Shown: piece by piece, positions 46,500-56,259 of the stretch
Layout of the letters: every line of letters starts with the position of its first letter
Numbering within the stretch: position 1 is the stretch's first letter
Source: Rhodobacterales bacterium
GTDB lineage: Bacteria > Pseudomonadota > Alphaproteobacteria > Rhodobacterales > Rhodobacteraceae
DNA: 64,000 nt
Direction: 5' to 3'
Assembly (NCBI GenBank): GCA_025362795.1
Contig: JANYFE010000012.1
Span: forward strand, 30,545 to 94,544
The notes under the pieces: generated by a model
Told to the model about the DNA's origin: nothing
The model's input: only the letters and a program-made list of their open reading frames with translations
The model's database searches: none
Translations under genes and position numbers: made by a program

Positions 46500-47501
46500 A
46501 TGACCACTGGAACACAAATCACCTGGGACGATTCGGTCCTGCCCTTTCAGCTTGACCGCTCTGACATTCGCGGCCGCGTGGCGCGGCTGGATGGTGTGCT
46601 GGGCGAGGTGCTGAAACAGCATCACTACCCGCCGCAGATCGAGGCACTGGTGGCAGAAGCCACATTGTTGACCGCGATGATCGGGCAAACGGTGAAGCTG
46701 CGCTGGAAACTGTCGCTGCAAATTCGCGGAAAAGGCCCGGCACGACTGATTGCGACCGATTATTATGGACCCGCCGCAAATGGCGAACCGGGCCGGATCC
46801 GCGCCTATGCCAGTTTTGACGCGGACAGGCTTGATCCCGACGCTGCGCCCTTCAGCCAGATTGGCGAAGGATATTTCGCGGTCATGCTGGATCAAGGCGA
46901 AGGGATGGTACCGTATCAAGGCTTCACCCCCATTGCGGGAACATCGATTTCCGCCTGCGCAGAGACATATTTTGCCCAGTCAGAACAGTTGCCAACCCGG
47001 TTCGCCGTCACATTTGGCAAGAGCCAGCTGCCGGGGCAAGCGGCTCATTGGCGGGCGGGCGGCGTTATGTTGCAGCACATGCCAAAGGTCGGCGGTGCGG
47101 TCGCGGCCGAGGCGGGCTCTGGAGAGGGCGGGCTTTTGGGCCATACCGATATTCTTGCGGGGGACGAGGCGGAAAACTGGACCCGGGCCAATGCCCTGCT
47201 GGACACCGTCGAGGATATCGAACTGATCGGCCCAACTCTGGCCCCGACAGATTTGCTGGTGCGGCTGTTTCACGAAGAAGATCCGCGGGTGTTCGATGCC
47301 ACGCCGGTGCGTTTTGGCTGCTCTTGCTCGGCGGAAAAGGTGCGCAGCACCATGTCGATCTATTCCCAGCGCGACATTCTGACGATGACAACCGCCGCTG
47401 GCAACGTCACCGCCGATTGCCAGTTCTGCGGCGCACATTACGAATTTGACCCGAAAACCTTGGGATTCGAGGCGCAGGCTGCGTCCGGCAATGCCGGATG
47501 A
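46500..47501 (+). CDS. hslO: Redox-regulated chaperone Hsp33
   Basis: The protein has 333 residues from the ATG at 46500, chosen for the AAGGAA site; upstream in-frame starts add non-family residues. The C-terminal zinc switch is FGCSCSAEKV...CQFCGAHYEF (C-x-C and C-x2-C), all four cysteines present. It holds unfolding proteins under oxidative stress when zinc is released. The 3' end overlaps the CoA-type Nudix gene by 11 bases. Confidence 0.96.
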   Translation: MTTGTQITWDDSVLPFQLDRSDIRGRVARLDGVLGEVLKQHHYPPQIEALVAEATLLTAMIGQTVKLRWKLSLQIRGKGPARLIATDYYGPAANGEPGRIRAYASFDADRLDPDAAPFSQIGEGYFAVMLDQGEGMVPYQGFTPIAGTSISACAETYFAQSEQLPTRFAVTFGKSQLPGQAAHWRAGGVMLQHMPKVGGAVAAEAGSGEGGLLGHTDILAGDEAENWTRANALLDTVEDIELIGPTLAPTDLLVRLFHEEDPRVFDATPVRFGCSCSAEKVRSTMSIYSQRDILTMTTAAGNVTADCQFCGAHYEFDPKTLGFEAQAASGNAG

Positions 47502-48087
47502 CGTTTCGCGCCTGGTGGCCGGTCTAAGCCGCCGTTCCGGCGAATCGTCCGACTACGACCTGAACCCTGCACTGCAATTGCCGCCAGGCCGAACGCTGCG
47601 GCATGCAGCGGTGCTGATCGGGCTATGGAGCCGTGGTGGCCAGACCGAGGTCATCCTGACCAAGCGGGCATCCCATCTGCGTCATCACCCCGGTCAGGTC
47701 GCCTTTCCTGGTGGCAAGACGGATGACGGCGACGGCAGCCCAGAGGTGACCGCACTGCGCGAGGCCGAAGAGGAAATCGGCCTCCGGCCCGAGAATGTCA
47801 CGGTTCTGGGCCGTCTGCCCGCCCATGAAACCGTCACCGGCTACTCTATGGTTCCCATCTTGGGCCTTATAGACAGTAATTTTTCAATTTCAGCTGATCG
47901 CGCAGAGGTCGAAGAGGTGTTTACCGTGCCTCTGACCCATGTGCTGAACCCGGACCGCTACCGCGTGGAAAAGCGGCTGTGGCGCGGACAGTGGCGGCGC
48001 TATTATGCGGTGCCGTATGGCCCCTATTACATCTGGGGGGCCACGGCGCGGATTTTGCACGGGCTGGCCGAACGGGCGCGGGAATGA
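47491..48087 (+). CDS. Nudix hydrolase of the CoA pyrophosphatase type
   Basis: The protein has 198 residues from the ATG at 47491. The extended UPF0035-type motif LTKRASHLRHHPGQVAFPGGKTDDGDGS precedes the Nudix box (PGGK...REAEEEIGL), which marks CoA/acyl-CoA diphosphatases (NudL/YeaB). It overlaps hslO at its start and the CCA-type gene by four bases at its end (ATGA). Confidence 0.92.
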   Translation: MPDDVSRLVAGLSRRSGESSDYDLNPALQLPPGRTLRHAAVLIGLWSRGGQTEVILTKRASHLRHHPGQVAFPGGKTDDGDGSPEVTALREAEEEIGLRPENVTVLGRLPAHETVTGYSMVPILGLIDSNFSISADRAEVEEVFTVPLTHVLNPDRYRVEKRLWRGQWRRYYAVPYGPYYIWGATARILHGLAERARE

Positions 48088-49232
48088 AGTTACAGGACGC
48101 CTGGATCAACCAACATGGCACGCAGGCTTTGTGCGCGGTTCTCGGTCTGTCTGGGTATCGCGCTTATTTCGTCGGTGGCTGCGTGCGAAATGCCCTATTG
48201 GGCGTTCCGGTCCTGGATATCGACATCGCCACGGATGCTTTGCCGGAAATAGTGACAAACCTCGCTGAAATGGCGGGGTTCAAAGTCATCCCGACCGGTG
48301 TTGATCATGGTACTGTCACCGTCATCGCGGGCGGCGTGGTGCATGAAGTCACCACGTTTCGGCGCGACCTGACAACCGACGGCCGCCGCGCTGTGGTCGC
48401 CTTTACCGACGACATCACCGAAGATGCTGCCCGGCGCGATTTCACCATGAACGCGCTTTACGCCGAACCTTCCGGACTGGTGATTGACCCGTTGGGCGGT
48501 ATCGACGACCTGCGCAGCCGCCGCGTCCGATTTGTGGGCGACGCGCATCAGCGTATCCGGGAGGACTACCTGCGCATCCTACGGTTTTTCCGGTTTCATG
48601 CCGTCTACGGCGACCCGACTGCCGGGATTGACGCCGAGGGCCTTGCCGCATGTGCCGAGCTGGCAACTGGCATCGAGACCCTGTCGCAAGAACGCATCGG
48701 GGCCGAAATGCGCAAGCTGCTGGCCGCCGCCAACCCGGCCCCCGCCGTAGCCAGCATGGCGCAGGCCGGTGTCTTGGCGCTGGTTCTTCCGGGTGCAAAC
48801 CATCAGGCGTTGGCCCCTCTTGTTCATCTTGAGGCCGAAATCGAACCGCGCTGGCAAAGACGGCTGGCCGTGCTGGGCGGGCAACTCGACAAATTGCGGC
48901 TGACCCGGCAAGAACTGGCAGAGATTGACAGGATCGGGCGGGAAATCAGTGCGATGCTCACTCCCGCCGCGCTGGGCTGGCAGCTGGGCGAGGTTCCGGC
49001 GCAGGACGTCATTCTGTGCCGCTGGGCCTTGTTAGAGACCAATCCGCCATTGGACTGGCATGCCGAACTGCGGCGCGGTGCACAGTCGGTTTTTCCCGTC
49101 AGCGCTGCCGATTTGATGCCGGATCTGCAAGGCCCTGACCTTGGGCTGCGGCTGAAACAGCTTCAATCGCGCTGGCTGGCATCGGATCTTCGGCTGGACA
49201 AGCGGGCTCTGCTGCGGGGCAGCGACGTTTGA
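48084..49232 (+). CDS. CCA-adding/poly(A) polymerase family nucleotidyltransferase
   Basis: The protein has 382 residues. Class II polymerase motifs: FVGGCVRNALLGVPVLDIDIATDA (metal-binding DxD), ITEDAARRDFTMNALY, GDAHQRIREDYLRILRFFRFHA. The C-terminal helical body is less conserved. It probably adds or repairs CCA at tRNA 3' ends; poly(A) activity cannot be excluded by eye. It is coupled to the Nudix gene upstream. Confidence 0.92.
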   Translation: MKLQDAWINQHGTQALCAVLGLSGYRAYFVGGCVRNALLGVPVLDIDIATDALPEIVTNLAEMAGFKVIPTGVDHGTVTVIAGGVVHEVTTFRRDLTTDGRRAVVAFTDDITEDAARRDFTMNALYAEPSGLVIDPLGGIDDLRSRRVRFVGDAHQRIREDYLRILRFFRFHAVYGDPTAGIDAEGLAACAELATGIETLSQERIGAEMRKLLAAANPAPAVASMAQAGVLALVLPGANHQALAPLVHLEAEIEPRWQRRLAVLGGQLDKLRLTRQELAEIDRIGREISAMLTPAALGWQLGEVPAQDVILCRWALLETNPPLDWHAELRRGAQSVFPVSAADLMPDLQGPDLGLRLKQLQSRWLASDLRLDKRALLRGSDV

Positions 49233-49402
49233 GGGGTGACATTCCTTTTCGCTTCGGCTAGGCCTTTGCCATCCAAATTGAGGAGCGCGGCATGGAATAC
49301 GGGATTTTTCTCAGTCAGGCCTAGGCCGACCGATCCCGTACGGGCGGTCCGTCTGGCACCGCCGCCACCCATATCGCGCAACGCCAATTCACAGGCTTCC
49401 TC

Positions 49403-51247
49403 ATGTTTCGTTTCTTCGAAAATCTCGTCGACCCCTATATATTCTATCCGCAAACCGATACGCCGCCCCGCAAGCTGTGGCCGTTTCTGGCAGATTACGT
49501 TCACCCGTTCCGCAAGGTTTTTGCGATCACCGGCCTGACCTCTGTGGTCGCCGCCATCAGTGAAGTGCTGTTGATCTGGTATGTCGGGCGCATTGTTGAT
49601 TTTCTGTCCAACGCGACTGCGGCGCAGGTCTGGGCGGTGCACGGGCTGGAAATTGTGCTTGTGGGGCTGGCCGTCTTGTTCGTGCGGCCGTTGATCGGCG
49701 CAACCCATGTCGCCCTGCTGCACAACACAATCCTCGTAAATTTCGGCACCATGATGCGTTGGCGCTCGCACGCGCATGTCTTGCGTCAACCTGTCGGCTG
49801 GTTCGAATCCGACTTTGCCGGACGTATCGCCAACCGCATCATGCAGGCCCCGACCGCAGCCGGCGACGCGGTGTTTCAGACCTTTGACGCGATGGCCTTT
49901 GCGCTGGTCATGCTGGTCGGCGCTGGATTCATGCTGGCCGATGCCGACTTGCGGCTGTTGGTGCCGCTCTTGTTGTGGCTGGCGGGATATTTGCTGCTGA
50001 TGCGCTGGACCCTGAACCGTGCCGGGCCCGCGTCAAAGGCGGCATCGGATGCGCGGTCTGCGGTGACGGGCCGGGTGGTTGATGCCTATACTAATATCCA
50101 TTCGGTCAAACTGTCGGCTCATCACGACCGCGAACTCGCCTATGCCCGCGAAACCATCGAAGGCTCGCGGCAGGCGATTGCCACCGAAATGCGGGTTATC
50201 ACCAAGATGGATCTGGTGCTGACTTTCATCAACGGCATGCTGATCGTGTCGGTGATCGGCTGGGCGCTGCTGCTGTGGTATCAGGGCTCGGCTTCGGTTG
50301 GCACGGTTGCGGCTGCATCGACATTGGTGCTGCGGCTAAACAGCATGACCTATTGGATCATGTGGTCGACCTCCAATCTGGTGCAGTCTTTGGGCGTTGT
50401 GGCAGAGGGAATGGAGACGATCACCGATCCGATCAGTCTGGTTGATGTTCCCAGCGCAAAAGTGCTGGATTTCCGTCAAGGCCTGATTGAAATCAACCAC
50501 GTCTCGCACCATTACGGGCGCGGGTCGGGTGGTTTGGACCAGGTCACGCTGACCATCCGCCCCGGTGAAAAGATCGGCGTCGTCGGGCGGTCGGGGGCGG
50601 GTAAATCCACTTTGGTCAAGCTGCTGCTGCGGTTTTATGACGCCGAAAGCGGGCGGATCATGATCGACGGGCAGGATATTGTGCTGGTCACACAAGAAAG
50701 CCTGCGCCGCCAGATCGGCATGGTTCAACAAGACAGCAGCCTGTTGCACCGCTCCGTGCGCGACAACATCAAGTATGGCCGGCCCGATGCGACTGATGCC
50801 CAGATGATCGACGCCGCCAAGCGTGCCGAATCGCACGAGTTTATCCTGACCTTGCAAGATCCACAGGGCCGCACCGGTTATGATGCGCATGTCGGTGAAC
50901 GTGGAGTGAAATTGTCCGGCGGACAGCGGCAGCGGGTGACTTTGGCCCGGGTGATCCTGAAAGACGCGCCAATCTTGATATTGGACGAGGCCACCTCGGC
51001 GCTGGATTCGGAAGCAGAGGCGGCCATTCAAGAGGCGCTGTTTGGCGTCATGCAGGGCAAGACGGTGATCGCAATTGCGCACCGGTTGTCAACCATCGCC
51101 GCGATGGACCGTATCGTGGTGCTGGAAGACGGCCGCATCGCAGAAGAGGGCTCGCATGCCGAATTGTTGAGGCGTGGCGGGCTTTACGCGCGGTTCTGGG
51201 CACGGCAATCCGGCGGCTTCATCGGGCTGGAGGATGCCGCCGAATGA
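49403..51247 (+). CDS. ABC transporter half-molecule (exporter type), first of a pair
   Basis: The protein has 614 residues. About six membrane helices occupy residues 35-320. The ATPase has Walker A GRSGAGKST, signature LSGGQRQRV, Walker B LILDEATSALDSE and switch AHRLST, all intact. It overlaps the second half-transporter by 4 bases, so a heterodimer is likely. The substrate is unknown; lipids, peptides or drugs are typical for this type. Confidence 0.93.
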   Translation: MFRFFENLVDPYIFYPQTDTPPRKLWPFLADYVHPFRKVFAITGLTSVVAAISEVLLIWYVGRIVDFLSNATAAQVWAVHGLEIVLVGLAVLFVRPLIGATHVALLHNTILVNFGTMMRWRSHAHVLRQPVGWFESDFAGRIANRIMQAPTAAGDAVFQTFDAMAFALVMLVGAGFMLADADLRLLVPLLLWLAGYLLLMRWTLNRAGPASKAASDARSAVTGRVVDAYTNIHSVKLSAHHDRELAYARETIEGSRQAIATEMRVITKMDLVLTFINGMLIVSVIGWALLLWYQGSASVGTVAAASTLVLRLNSMTYWIMWSTSNLVQSLGVVAEGMETITDPISLVDVPSAKVLDFRQGLIEINHVSHHYGRGSGGLDQVTLTIRPGEKIGVVGRSGAGKSTLVKLLLRFYDAESGRIMIDGQDIVLVTQESLRRQIGMVQQDSSLLHRSVRDNIKYGRPDATDAQMIDAAKRAESHEFILTLQDPQGRTGYDAHVGERGVKLSGGQRQRVTLARVILKDAPILILDEATSALDSEAEAAIQEALFGVMQGKTVIAIAHRLSTIAAMDRIVVLEDGRIAEEGSHAELLRRGGLYARFWARQSGGFIGLEDAAE

Positions 51248-53082
51248 TGCTGGGCCCCAGTATAAAGCCGTTCCGCCCGACCGACATAGCGCCACCGCAA
51301 AAGTCGGCGGCCTTCTTTCGCTGGGCGCTGGAAGGCGCCTGGCCCGGCCTGATCTGGGCGACGTTCTGGTCGGCGGCGGCCGGGTCACTGGAGGCGGTCT
51401 CGGCCACGCTGCTGGGCCGGGTGATCGACGCGGTCAATTCCGCGACACCTGCCACGGTTTTCACTGTGCATTGGCAGCTGTTTGCGGTGTTCGTGGCGTT
51501 TTACATCGTGGTGCGCCCGCTGATTTTCGGCCTGAACACGTCCGCCTTGTCGCTGACCATCGAACCCAACCTGTTCCCGCTGATCCTGTCGCGCCTGCAC
51601 CGCTGGACGATTGGGCAGGCGGTGACATTCTTTGACAATGACTTTGCCGGACGCATCGCCCAAAAACAGATGCAGACGGCGCGGGCAGCCACAGATGTGG
51701 TTTCGGGCAGTATAGAGACGATTGCCTTTGGTTTGGCCTCGATTGTGGGGTCAGTCGTGCTGATGCTGGCGATCAATGGCAGTGTGTCGCTGCTGCTGAT
51801 CCTGTGGGTGATCGGCTACATGTTGTTCATCCGGTCGTTCCTAAGACGCATCCGCGGTGCGTCTGCTGCGCGGGCTTCGGCGCGGGCGATGGTGACGGGC
51901 AATATCGTCGACACCGTCACCAACATGAAAACCGTCAAGCTGTTTGCCCATTCGAAATACGAAGACCGCGTGGCGCTGGATTCGATGGAGGTGTTTCGCG
52001 ACAAGGCCATCGAATACGGCCTGATCTCGTCATGGTTCCGGTTCAGCCTGATGGGCGTCGCCGGTATTTTGCCGGTGATGCTGGTGGGCGGCACCGTCTG
52101 GCTGTGGTCCACGGGGTCCGCAACGCCGGGTGATATTGCGGCGGCGGCGGCAGTTTCGTTCAGGCTGGCCCAGATGACCGGCTGGATCTCCTTTTCGCTG
52201 ATGTCGATTTTCGGCAACATGGGCGAGGTCGAGGATGGCATCCGCACCCTGACGCCGCCCTACACGTTGACCGATGCGCCGGACGCGATGGACCTGCCCC
52301 GCGTCAAGGGCGAGATCCGGATGGAACAGGTCAGCTTCGCCTACGGTCGGCGCAAAGGTGGCCTGCAAGAGGTATCACTGACCGTCAGGCCGGGCGAAAA
52401 AATCGGAGTTGTGGGTGCGTCCGGTGCGGGTAAAACCACACTGGTTTCCCTGCTTTTGCGGCTCTATGATACCGAAACTGGCCGGATTTTGATTGATGGC
52501 GTGGACATCCGCACCGTCACGCAAGAAAGCCTGCGGCGGCAGATCGGCATGGTCACGCAGGAAACTGCGATGTTCAACCGCACCGCCCGCGAGAATATCC
52601 TGTATGGCGATCCCGAAGCCACCGAGGCTGCGATGATTGCTGCCGCAAAGGCGGCCGAGGCGCATGATTTCATCCTGGGTCTCAAGGATTTCATGGGGCG
52701 CACCGGCTATGACGCCTTTCTGGGCGAGCGTGGCGTGAAACTGTCGGGCGGGCAGCGGCAGCGGGTGGCTTTGGCCCGTGCCTTCCTGAAAGACGCGCCG
52801 ATTCTGGTGCTGGACGAGGCAACCTCGGCGCTGGACTCCGAAGTTGAGGCATCAGTGCAGCACGCCTTGTCCCGTGTGATGCAGGGCAAAACCGTGCTGG
52901 CCATCGCGCACCGTCTGTCTACGATTGCCGAGATGGACCGGATCATCGTCCTTGACGAAGGCCGCATCGTCGAACACGGCAATCATGCCGAACTTTTGGC
53001 GTTGGGCGGGCTGTATGCGCGCTACTGGAACCGTCAGTCCGGTGGTTTCATCGGCATAGAAGACAAGGAAGCGGCAGAGTGA
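51244..53082 (+). CDS. ABC transporter half-molecule (exporter type), second of a pair
   Basis: The protein has 612 residues and the same architecture as its neighbour. Residues ~35-320 are membrane; the ATPase has Walker A GASGAGKTT, signature LSGGQRQRV, Walker B LVLDEATSALDSE and AHRLST. The two proteins are alike through the ATPase and end (RQSGGFIG), suggesting an old duplication. Neither ATP site is degenerate. It overlaps the RNA methyltransferase gene by 4 bases (GTGA). Confidence 0.93.
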   Translation: MMLGPSIKPFRPTDIAPPQKSAAFFRWALEGAWPGLIWATFWSAAAGSLEAVSATLLGRVIDAVNSATPATVFTVHWQLFAVFVAFYIVVRPLIFGLNTSALSLTIEPNLFPLILSRLHRWTIGQAVTFFDNDFAGRIAQKQMQTARAATDVVSGSIETIAFGLASIVGSVVLMLAINGSVSLLLILWVIGYMLFIRSFLRRIRGASAARASARAMVTGNIVDTVTNMKTVKLFAHSKYEDRVALDSMEVFRDKAIEYGLISSWFRFSLMGVAGILPVMLVGGTVWLWSTGSATPGDIAAAAAVSFRLAQMTGWISFSLMSIFGNMGEVEDGIRTLTPPYTLTDAPDAMDLPRVKGEIRMEQVSFAYGRRKGGLQEVSLTVRPGEKIGVVGASGAGKTTLVSLLLRLYDTETGRILIDGVDIRTVTQESLRRQIGMVTQETAMFNRTARENILYGDPEATEAAMIAAAKAAEAHDFILGLKDFMGRTGYDAFLGERGVKLSGGQRQRVALARAFLKDAPILVLDEATSALDSEVEASVQHALSRVMQGKTVLAIAHRLSTIAEMDRIIVLDEGRIVEHGNHAELLALGGLYARYWNRQSGGFIGIEDKEAAE

Positions 53083-54299
53083 TTCTGACAATCGACCGGC
53101 TGGGCCATTTGGGTGATGGGGTGGCTCTGGGGCCGGAGGGTGCGGTATTTGTGCCGCAGATGCTGCCCGGAGAGGTGGTTGAAGGCGATCTGACCGGCGA
53201 CCAGCTGACCAACGCCCGTATCCTGACCCCCTCCGCCGCCCGGATCAAACCACCCTGCGCACATGCCCGCACCTGCGGCGGCTGTCTGCTGCAGCATGTG
53301 GCCGATCCTTTTGTTGCCGACTGGAAGGTCGGGGTCGTCAAAAGCGCACTGGCCGGGCAGGGGATTGTGGCTCTGTTCCGGCCCATTCTGACCTCGCCGC
53401 CGCGCTCGCGGCGGCGTGCCACGCTGGCGGCCCGCCGCACCAAAGGCGGGGCGCTGATCGGCTTTCACGCCCGCGCGTCCGACATGCTGGTCGACATTCC
53501 CAACTGCCAGTTGCTGCACCCCGACCTGATGGCGACCTTTCCGGCGCTGGAATCTCTGGTCAAACTTGGCGGGTCGCGCAGTGGCGAAGTGACGCTGACC
53601 GTCACCCGCAGTCTGGCCGGACCCGACGTTGTTGTTACCGGCGGGCGACCTGCCGACGCGCAGTTTCAAATGGAACTGGCGCGCCTGGCGGAACTGCACG
53701 GCATCGCGCGGTTGACCTGGAATGGCGAGACCGCTGCCCTGCGTGCCGCCCCGATGCAGCGTTTTGGCCGGGCTCTGGTCGCGCCGCCGCCCGGAGCGTT
53801 TCTACAAGCAACGGCAGAGGGTGAAACGGCTCTGCTGCAATCCATCGCCCTCGCTGTCGGTTCTGCCCGGCGCATCACCGATCTTTTTGCCGGTGTCGGC
53901 ACATTTTCCCTGCCCTTGGCCGAACGGGCCGCCGTGCATGCGGTCGAAGGCGACGCGGCGATGATTGTGGCACTCGACAAGGGCGCCCGCGCTGCAGAGG
54001 GGCTGCACCGCGTCACCACCGAAGTGCGCGACCTTTTCCGCCGCCCGTTGGAGCCTGACGAATTCAAGGGTGTCGAGGCCGTGGTGATCGATCCGCCGCG
54101 TGCTGGCGCAGAGGCGCAAAGCCACACGCTGGCCCATGCCAAAGTGCCGGTGATCGCTGCTGTTTCATGCAACCCCGTCACCTTTGCCCGCGACGCCAAA
54201 ATTTTGATTGCGGGCGGTTACAAACTGGACTGGGTGCAGGTTGTCGATCAATTCCGCTGGTCCGCTCATGTCGAACTTGTGGCCAGGTTCAGCCTTTAA
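53079..54299 (+). CDS. TrmA/RlmD-family RNA m5U methyltransferase
   Basis: The protein has 406 residues from a GTG overlapping the ABC gene. A short TRAM-like N-terminus leads to an iron-sulfur motif CAHARTCGGC with a further Cys in PNCQLLHP. The SAM domain has ITDLFAGVGTFSLPLA, VVIDPPRAGAE and the catalytic SCNPVTFARD. The family methylates U54 of tRNA or uridines of 23S rRNA. The cluster cysteines point to the rRNA type, but the target is not certain. Confidence 0.93.
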   Translation: MILTIDRLGHLGDGVALGPEGAVFVPQMLPGEVVEGDLTGDQLTNARILTPSAARIKPPCAHARTCGGCLLQHVADPFVADWKVGVVKSALAGQGIVALFRPILTSPPRSRRRATLAARRTKGGALIGFHARASDMLVDIPNCQLLHPDLMATFPALESLVKLGGSRSGEVTLTVTRSLAGPDVVVTGGRPADAQFQMELARLAELHGIARLTWNGETAALRAAPMQRFGRALVAPPPGAFLQATAEGETALLQSIALAVGSARRITDLFAGVGTFSLPLAERAAVHAVEGDAAMIVALDKGARAAEGLHRVTTEVRDLFRRPLEPDEFKGVEAVVIDPPRAGAEAQSHTLAHAKVPVIAAVSCNPVTFARDAKILIAGGYKLDWVQVVDQFRWSAHVELVARFSL

Positions 54300-54356
54300 C
54301 CGCTAGGCAGCACCCGACTTTTCCGGTATCGCATTGGCAAAAATGGCGGGCAGCAG

Positions 54357-54854
54357 ATGACGACACTTCTTCGATTTCTTCTGGTCGCCGTTGCGGCCTT
54401 CACCCTGGCGACCTGTGCCGGCAGCAAGTTCAAATCCTATCACGGCCCCAGCGTCACCATGATCGAGGTGCACAAGGCCGATCGCAAAATGTATCTTTTG
54501 CACGGAACCAAACTGCTGAAAGCCTACGATATTCACCTCGGCGGCAATCCGGTGGGGCCCAAGCAGTTCGAGGGTGACGGCAAGACGCCCGAAGGTGGTT
54601 ACTACATTACGCACCGCAACCCGAATTCGGCCTATCACCTGTCGATCGGCATTTCCTACCCCAACGATGATGACCGCGCCTTTGCTGTGGCGAACGAAAA
54701 ACCGCCGGGCGGCGATATCTTTGTGCACGGCGGCCCGCCGCGGCAAACGGCGAATGCTGATTGGACGGTCGGCTGCATCGCGGTGTCCGACAAAGAGATG
54801 GAAGACATCTATGCGATGGTAAACCCCGGCACGCCGATCAATATATTCCCGTGA
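54357..54854 (+). CDS. L,D-transpeptidase (YkuD), probable lipoprotein
   Basis: The protein has 165 residues. The signal ends in lipobox LATC (Cys20), so it should be membrane-anchored in the periplasm. The YkuD core has VHKADRKMYLLHG and the active site DIFVHGGPPRQ...DWTVGCIAVSD with His124 and Cys140. Such enzymes make 3-3 peptidoglycan cross-links or attach proteins to the wall. It is convergent with the CAP lipoprotein, separated by a bidirectional terminator. Confidence 0.93.
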   Translation: MTTLLRFLLVAVAAFTLATCAGSKFKSYHGPSVTMIEVHKADRKMYLLHGTKLLKAYDIHLGGNPVGPKQFEGDGKTPEGGYYITHRNPNSAYHLSIGISYPNDDDRAFAVANEKPPGGDIFVHGGPPRQTANADWTVGCIAVSDKEMEDIYAMVNPGTPINIFP

Positions 54855-54874
54855 AATCGCCGGCTATAGTTACG

Positions 54875-54902
54875 AAAAAGGAGGCCACGCGGCCCCCTTT
54901 TT
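54875..54902. terminator. Bidirectional terminator between L,D-transpeptidase and CAP genes
   Basis: AAAAAGGAGGCC-ACGC-GGCCCCCTTTTT forms a stem (GGCC plus AAAAAGG/CCTTTTT with one mismatch) with A and T runs on the two outer edges. It works in either direction by form and lies between convergent genes. Confidence 0.85.
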
Positions 54903-54917
54903 GCAACCCTTAGCCTG

Positions 54918-55466
54918 TTAGCCAAGGCCCGGCGGCAGTGTCGAAACGCCCACCGCCCCGCCCAGCAGTATCGTCCACCAGATCTTGCCGGCTGGCTCCT
55001 GGAACCAGGCAAAGCCCATTTCGGTGGCGCTCGCGTTCAACAGCAGATCGCGGGTATCGGCCTGACCCATCCAGGACGACAGCGTCTCCAGTTCGGTCTG
55101 ATAGGTCTCTGAAATCAATTCGCCCAACAGTTTGCCGGAGTATCCAACCCGCTGCACCCGCAGCAACGGCGACGATCCATCCGAGCCAAAGTGCCAGGGT
55201 CGGTTCTGCACCGACATATCGCGCGAATGGGCGGCGCAGGCCGCGTTCAGCGCGGCATTGAAGGCCAGTTGCGGTTCGCTACGGGCCTGTCGCAGCGCAT
55301 TCACCCCATCCAGCATGTGAAACGAAATCTCGGAATCACTGCCGGGCTTGATTCGGTACACCTGCGGCAAGGGCTTGCCATCGGCACCCACGGGCACGGC
55401 AGCGGGTTGGCTGCACGCGGCAAGTGCTGCGGCGGCGCCAAGAAAAAGGGCGGAACGTCTGTCCAT
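54918..55466 (-). CDS. CAP-superfamily (SCP/PR-1) lipoprotein
   Basis: The protein has 182 residues. The signal MDRRSALFLGAAAALAACSQ has the lipobox LAAC at residue 18. The CAP domain has the conserved helix ACAAHSRDMS and SGKLLGELIS, followed by DLLLNASATEMGFAWF. Bacterial CAP proteins are extracytoplasmic; the function of this one is unknown. It is divergent from the second L,D-transpeptidase across 181 bases. Confidence 0.88.
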   Translation of the reverse strand: MDRRSALFLGAAAALAACSQPAAVPVGADGKPLPQVYRIKPGSDSEISFHMLDGVNALRQARSEPQLAFNAALNAACAAHSRDMSVQNRPWHFGSDGSSPLLRVQRVGYSGKLLGELISETYQTELETLSSWMGQADTRDLLLNASATEMGFAWFQEPAGKIWWTILLGGAVGVSTLPPGLG

Positions 55467-55647
55467 ATGTGTATCACCTGTATCGGGCCCCTGTCGGACC
55501 TCTGGGCCTCACTCGCGGTTGTCATACAGAAAACTGCGCCCAAGCAAAACCCTTCGCGCACAGCCGCCGATTGACATGGCCGTGAATTGCGAAGCCCCGC
55601 CGAAAGGCGTAAAAGCCGCGCTATCACGCAGTCAAGGAGATCAGAGC

Positions 55648-56259
55648 ATGTCTGACGATCTGAAAAAACCGTTCAATCGCCGCCTGTTTCTGGGCGCCGT
55701 GGCCGCCGGAGTCGGTGCGCAGGCTCTGCCGTCGCGGGCCGAGGATTTTGCCAACTCCACCGAATTCGAATCGGCGCAAACCCCTACAACCGTCCGCGCC
55801 AATATTTCCAGTTTTCGGCTGCGGGACTGGCAGGATTATTTTGCAAACACCGACAATGGCGCGATTCTGGTCGATATCACCTCGCGCGCTTTGCATTTCT
55901 GGTCGCAGGATCAGTCGGTCTACAAACTGTATCCTACCTCCGTGCCGCTGACCGAAGAGCTGACCCGCCGTGGCAACACGTCGGTGATCCAAAAGGTCGA
56001 AAATCCGAAATGGACGGCGACCGCGGGCGAATTGCAGCGCAACCCGGACTGGCCCAAGTCGGTGGCGGGAGGTTCGCCCGACAATCCACTGGGGGTGCGC
56101 GCCTTGTATCTGAGCTGGCCCTCCTACCGGATTCACGGCACCCATGATACCCGCAAGATCGGGCGGCGGTCGTCGAACGGCTGCATCGGGCTCTACAACG
56201 AACATATCCTTGAATTGTACGGTCTGGCGCAGGTTGGCACCCAGGTTTTGCTGATTTAG
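55648..56259 (+). CDS. L,D-transpeptidase (YkuD), Tat-exported
   Basis: The protein has 203 residues from the ATG at 55648, with AAGGAG upstream. The N-terminus FNRRLFLGAVAAGVGAQALPSRA has a twin-arginine signal with AxA cleavage. The YkuD domain has ILVDITSRALHFW and the active site RIHGTHDTRKIGRRSSNGCIGLY with His163 and Cys179. This is the ErfK/YbiS type. It is the second transpeptidase within 1.3 kb, exported by a different route from the first. Confidence 0.93.
   Translation: MSDDLKKPFNRRLFLGAVAAGVGAQALPSRAEDFANSTEFESAQTPTTVRANISSFRLRDWQDYFANTDNGAILVDITSRALHFWSQDQSVYKLYPTSVPLTEELTRRGNTSVIQKVENPKWTATAGELQRNPDWPKSVAGGSPDNPLGVRALYLSWPSYRIHGTHDTRKIGRRSSNGCIGLYNEHILELYGLAQVGTQVLLI

Noticed and set aside
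50336..53091. Sequence similarity between the two ABC genes as a recent duplication
   Set aside because: The ATPase halves are alike but the membrane halves differ widely, so the split is old.
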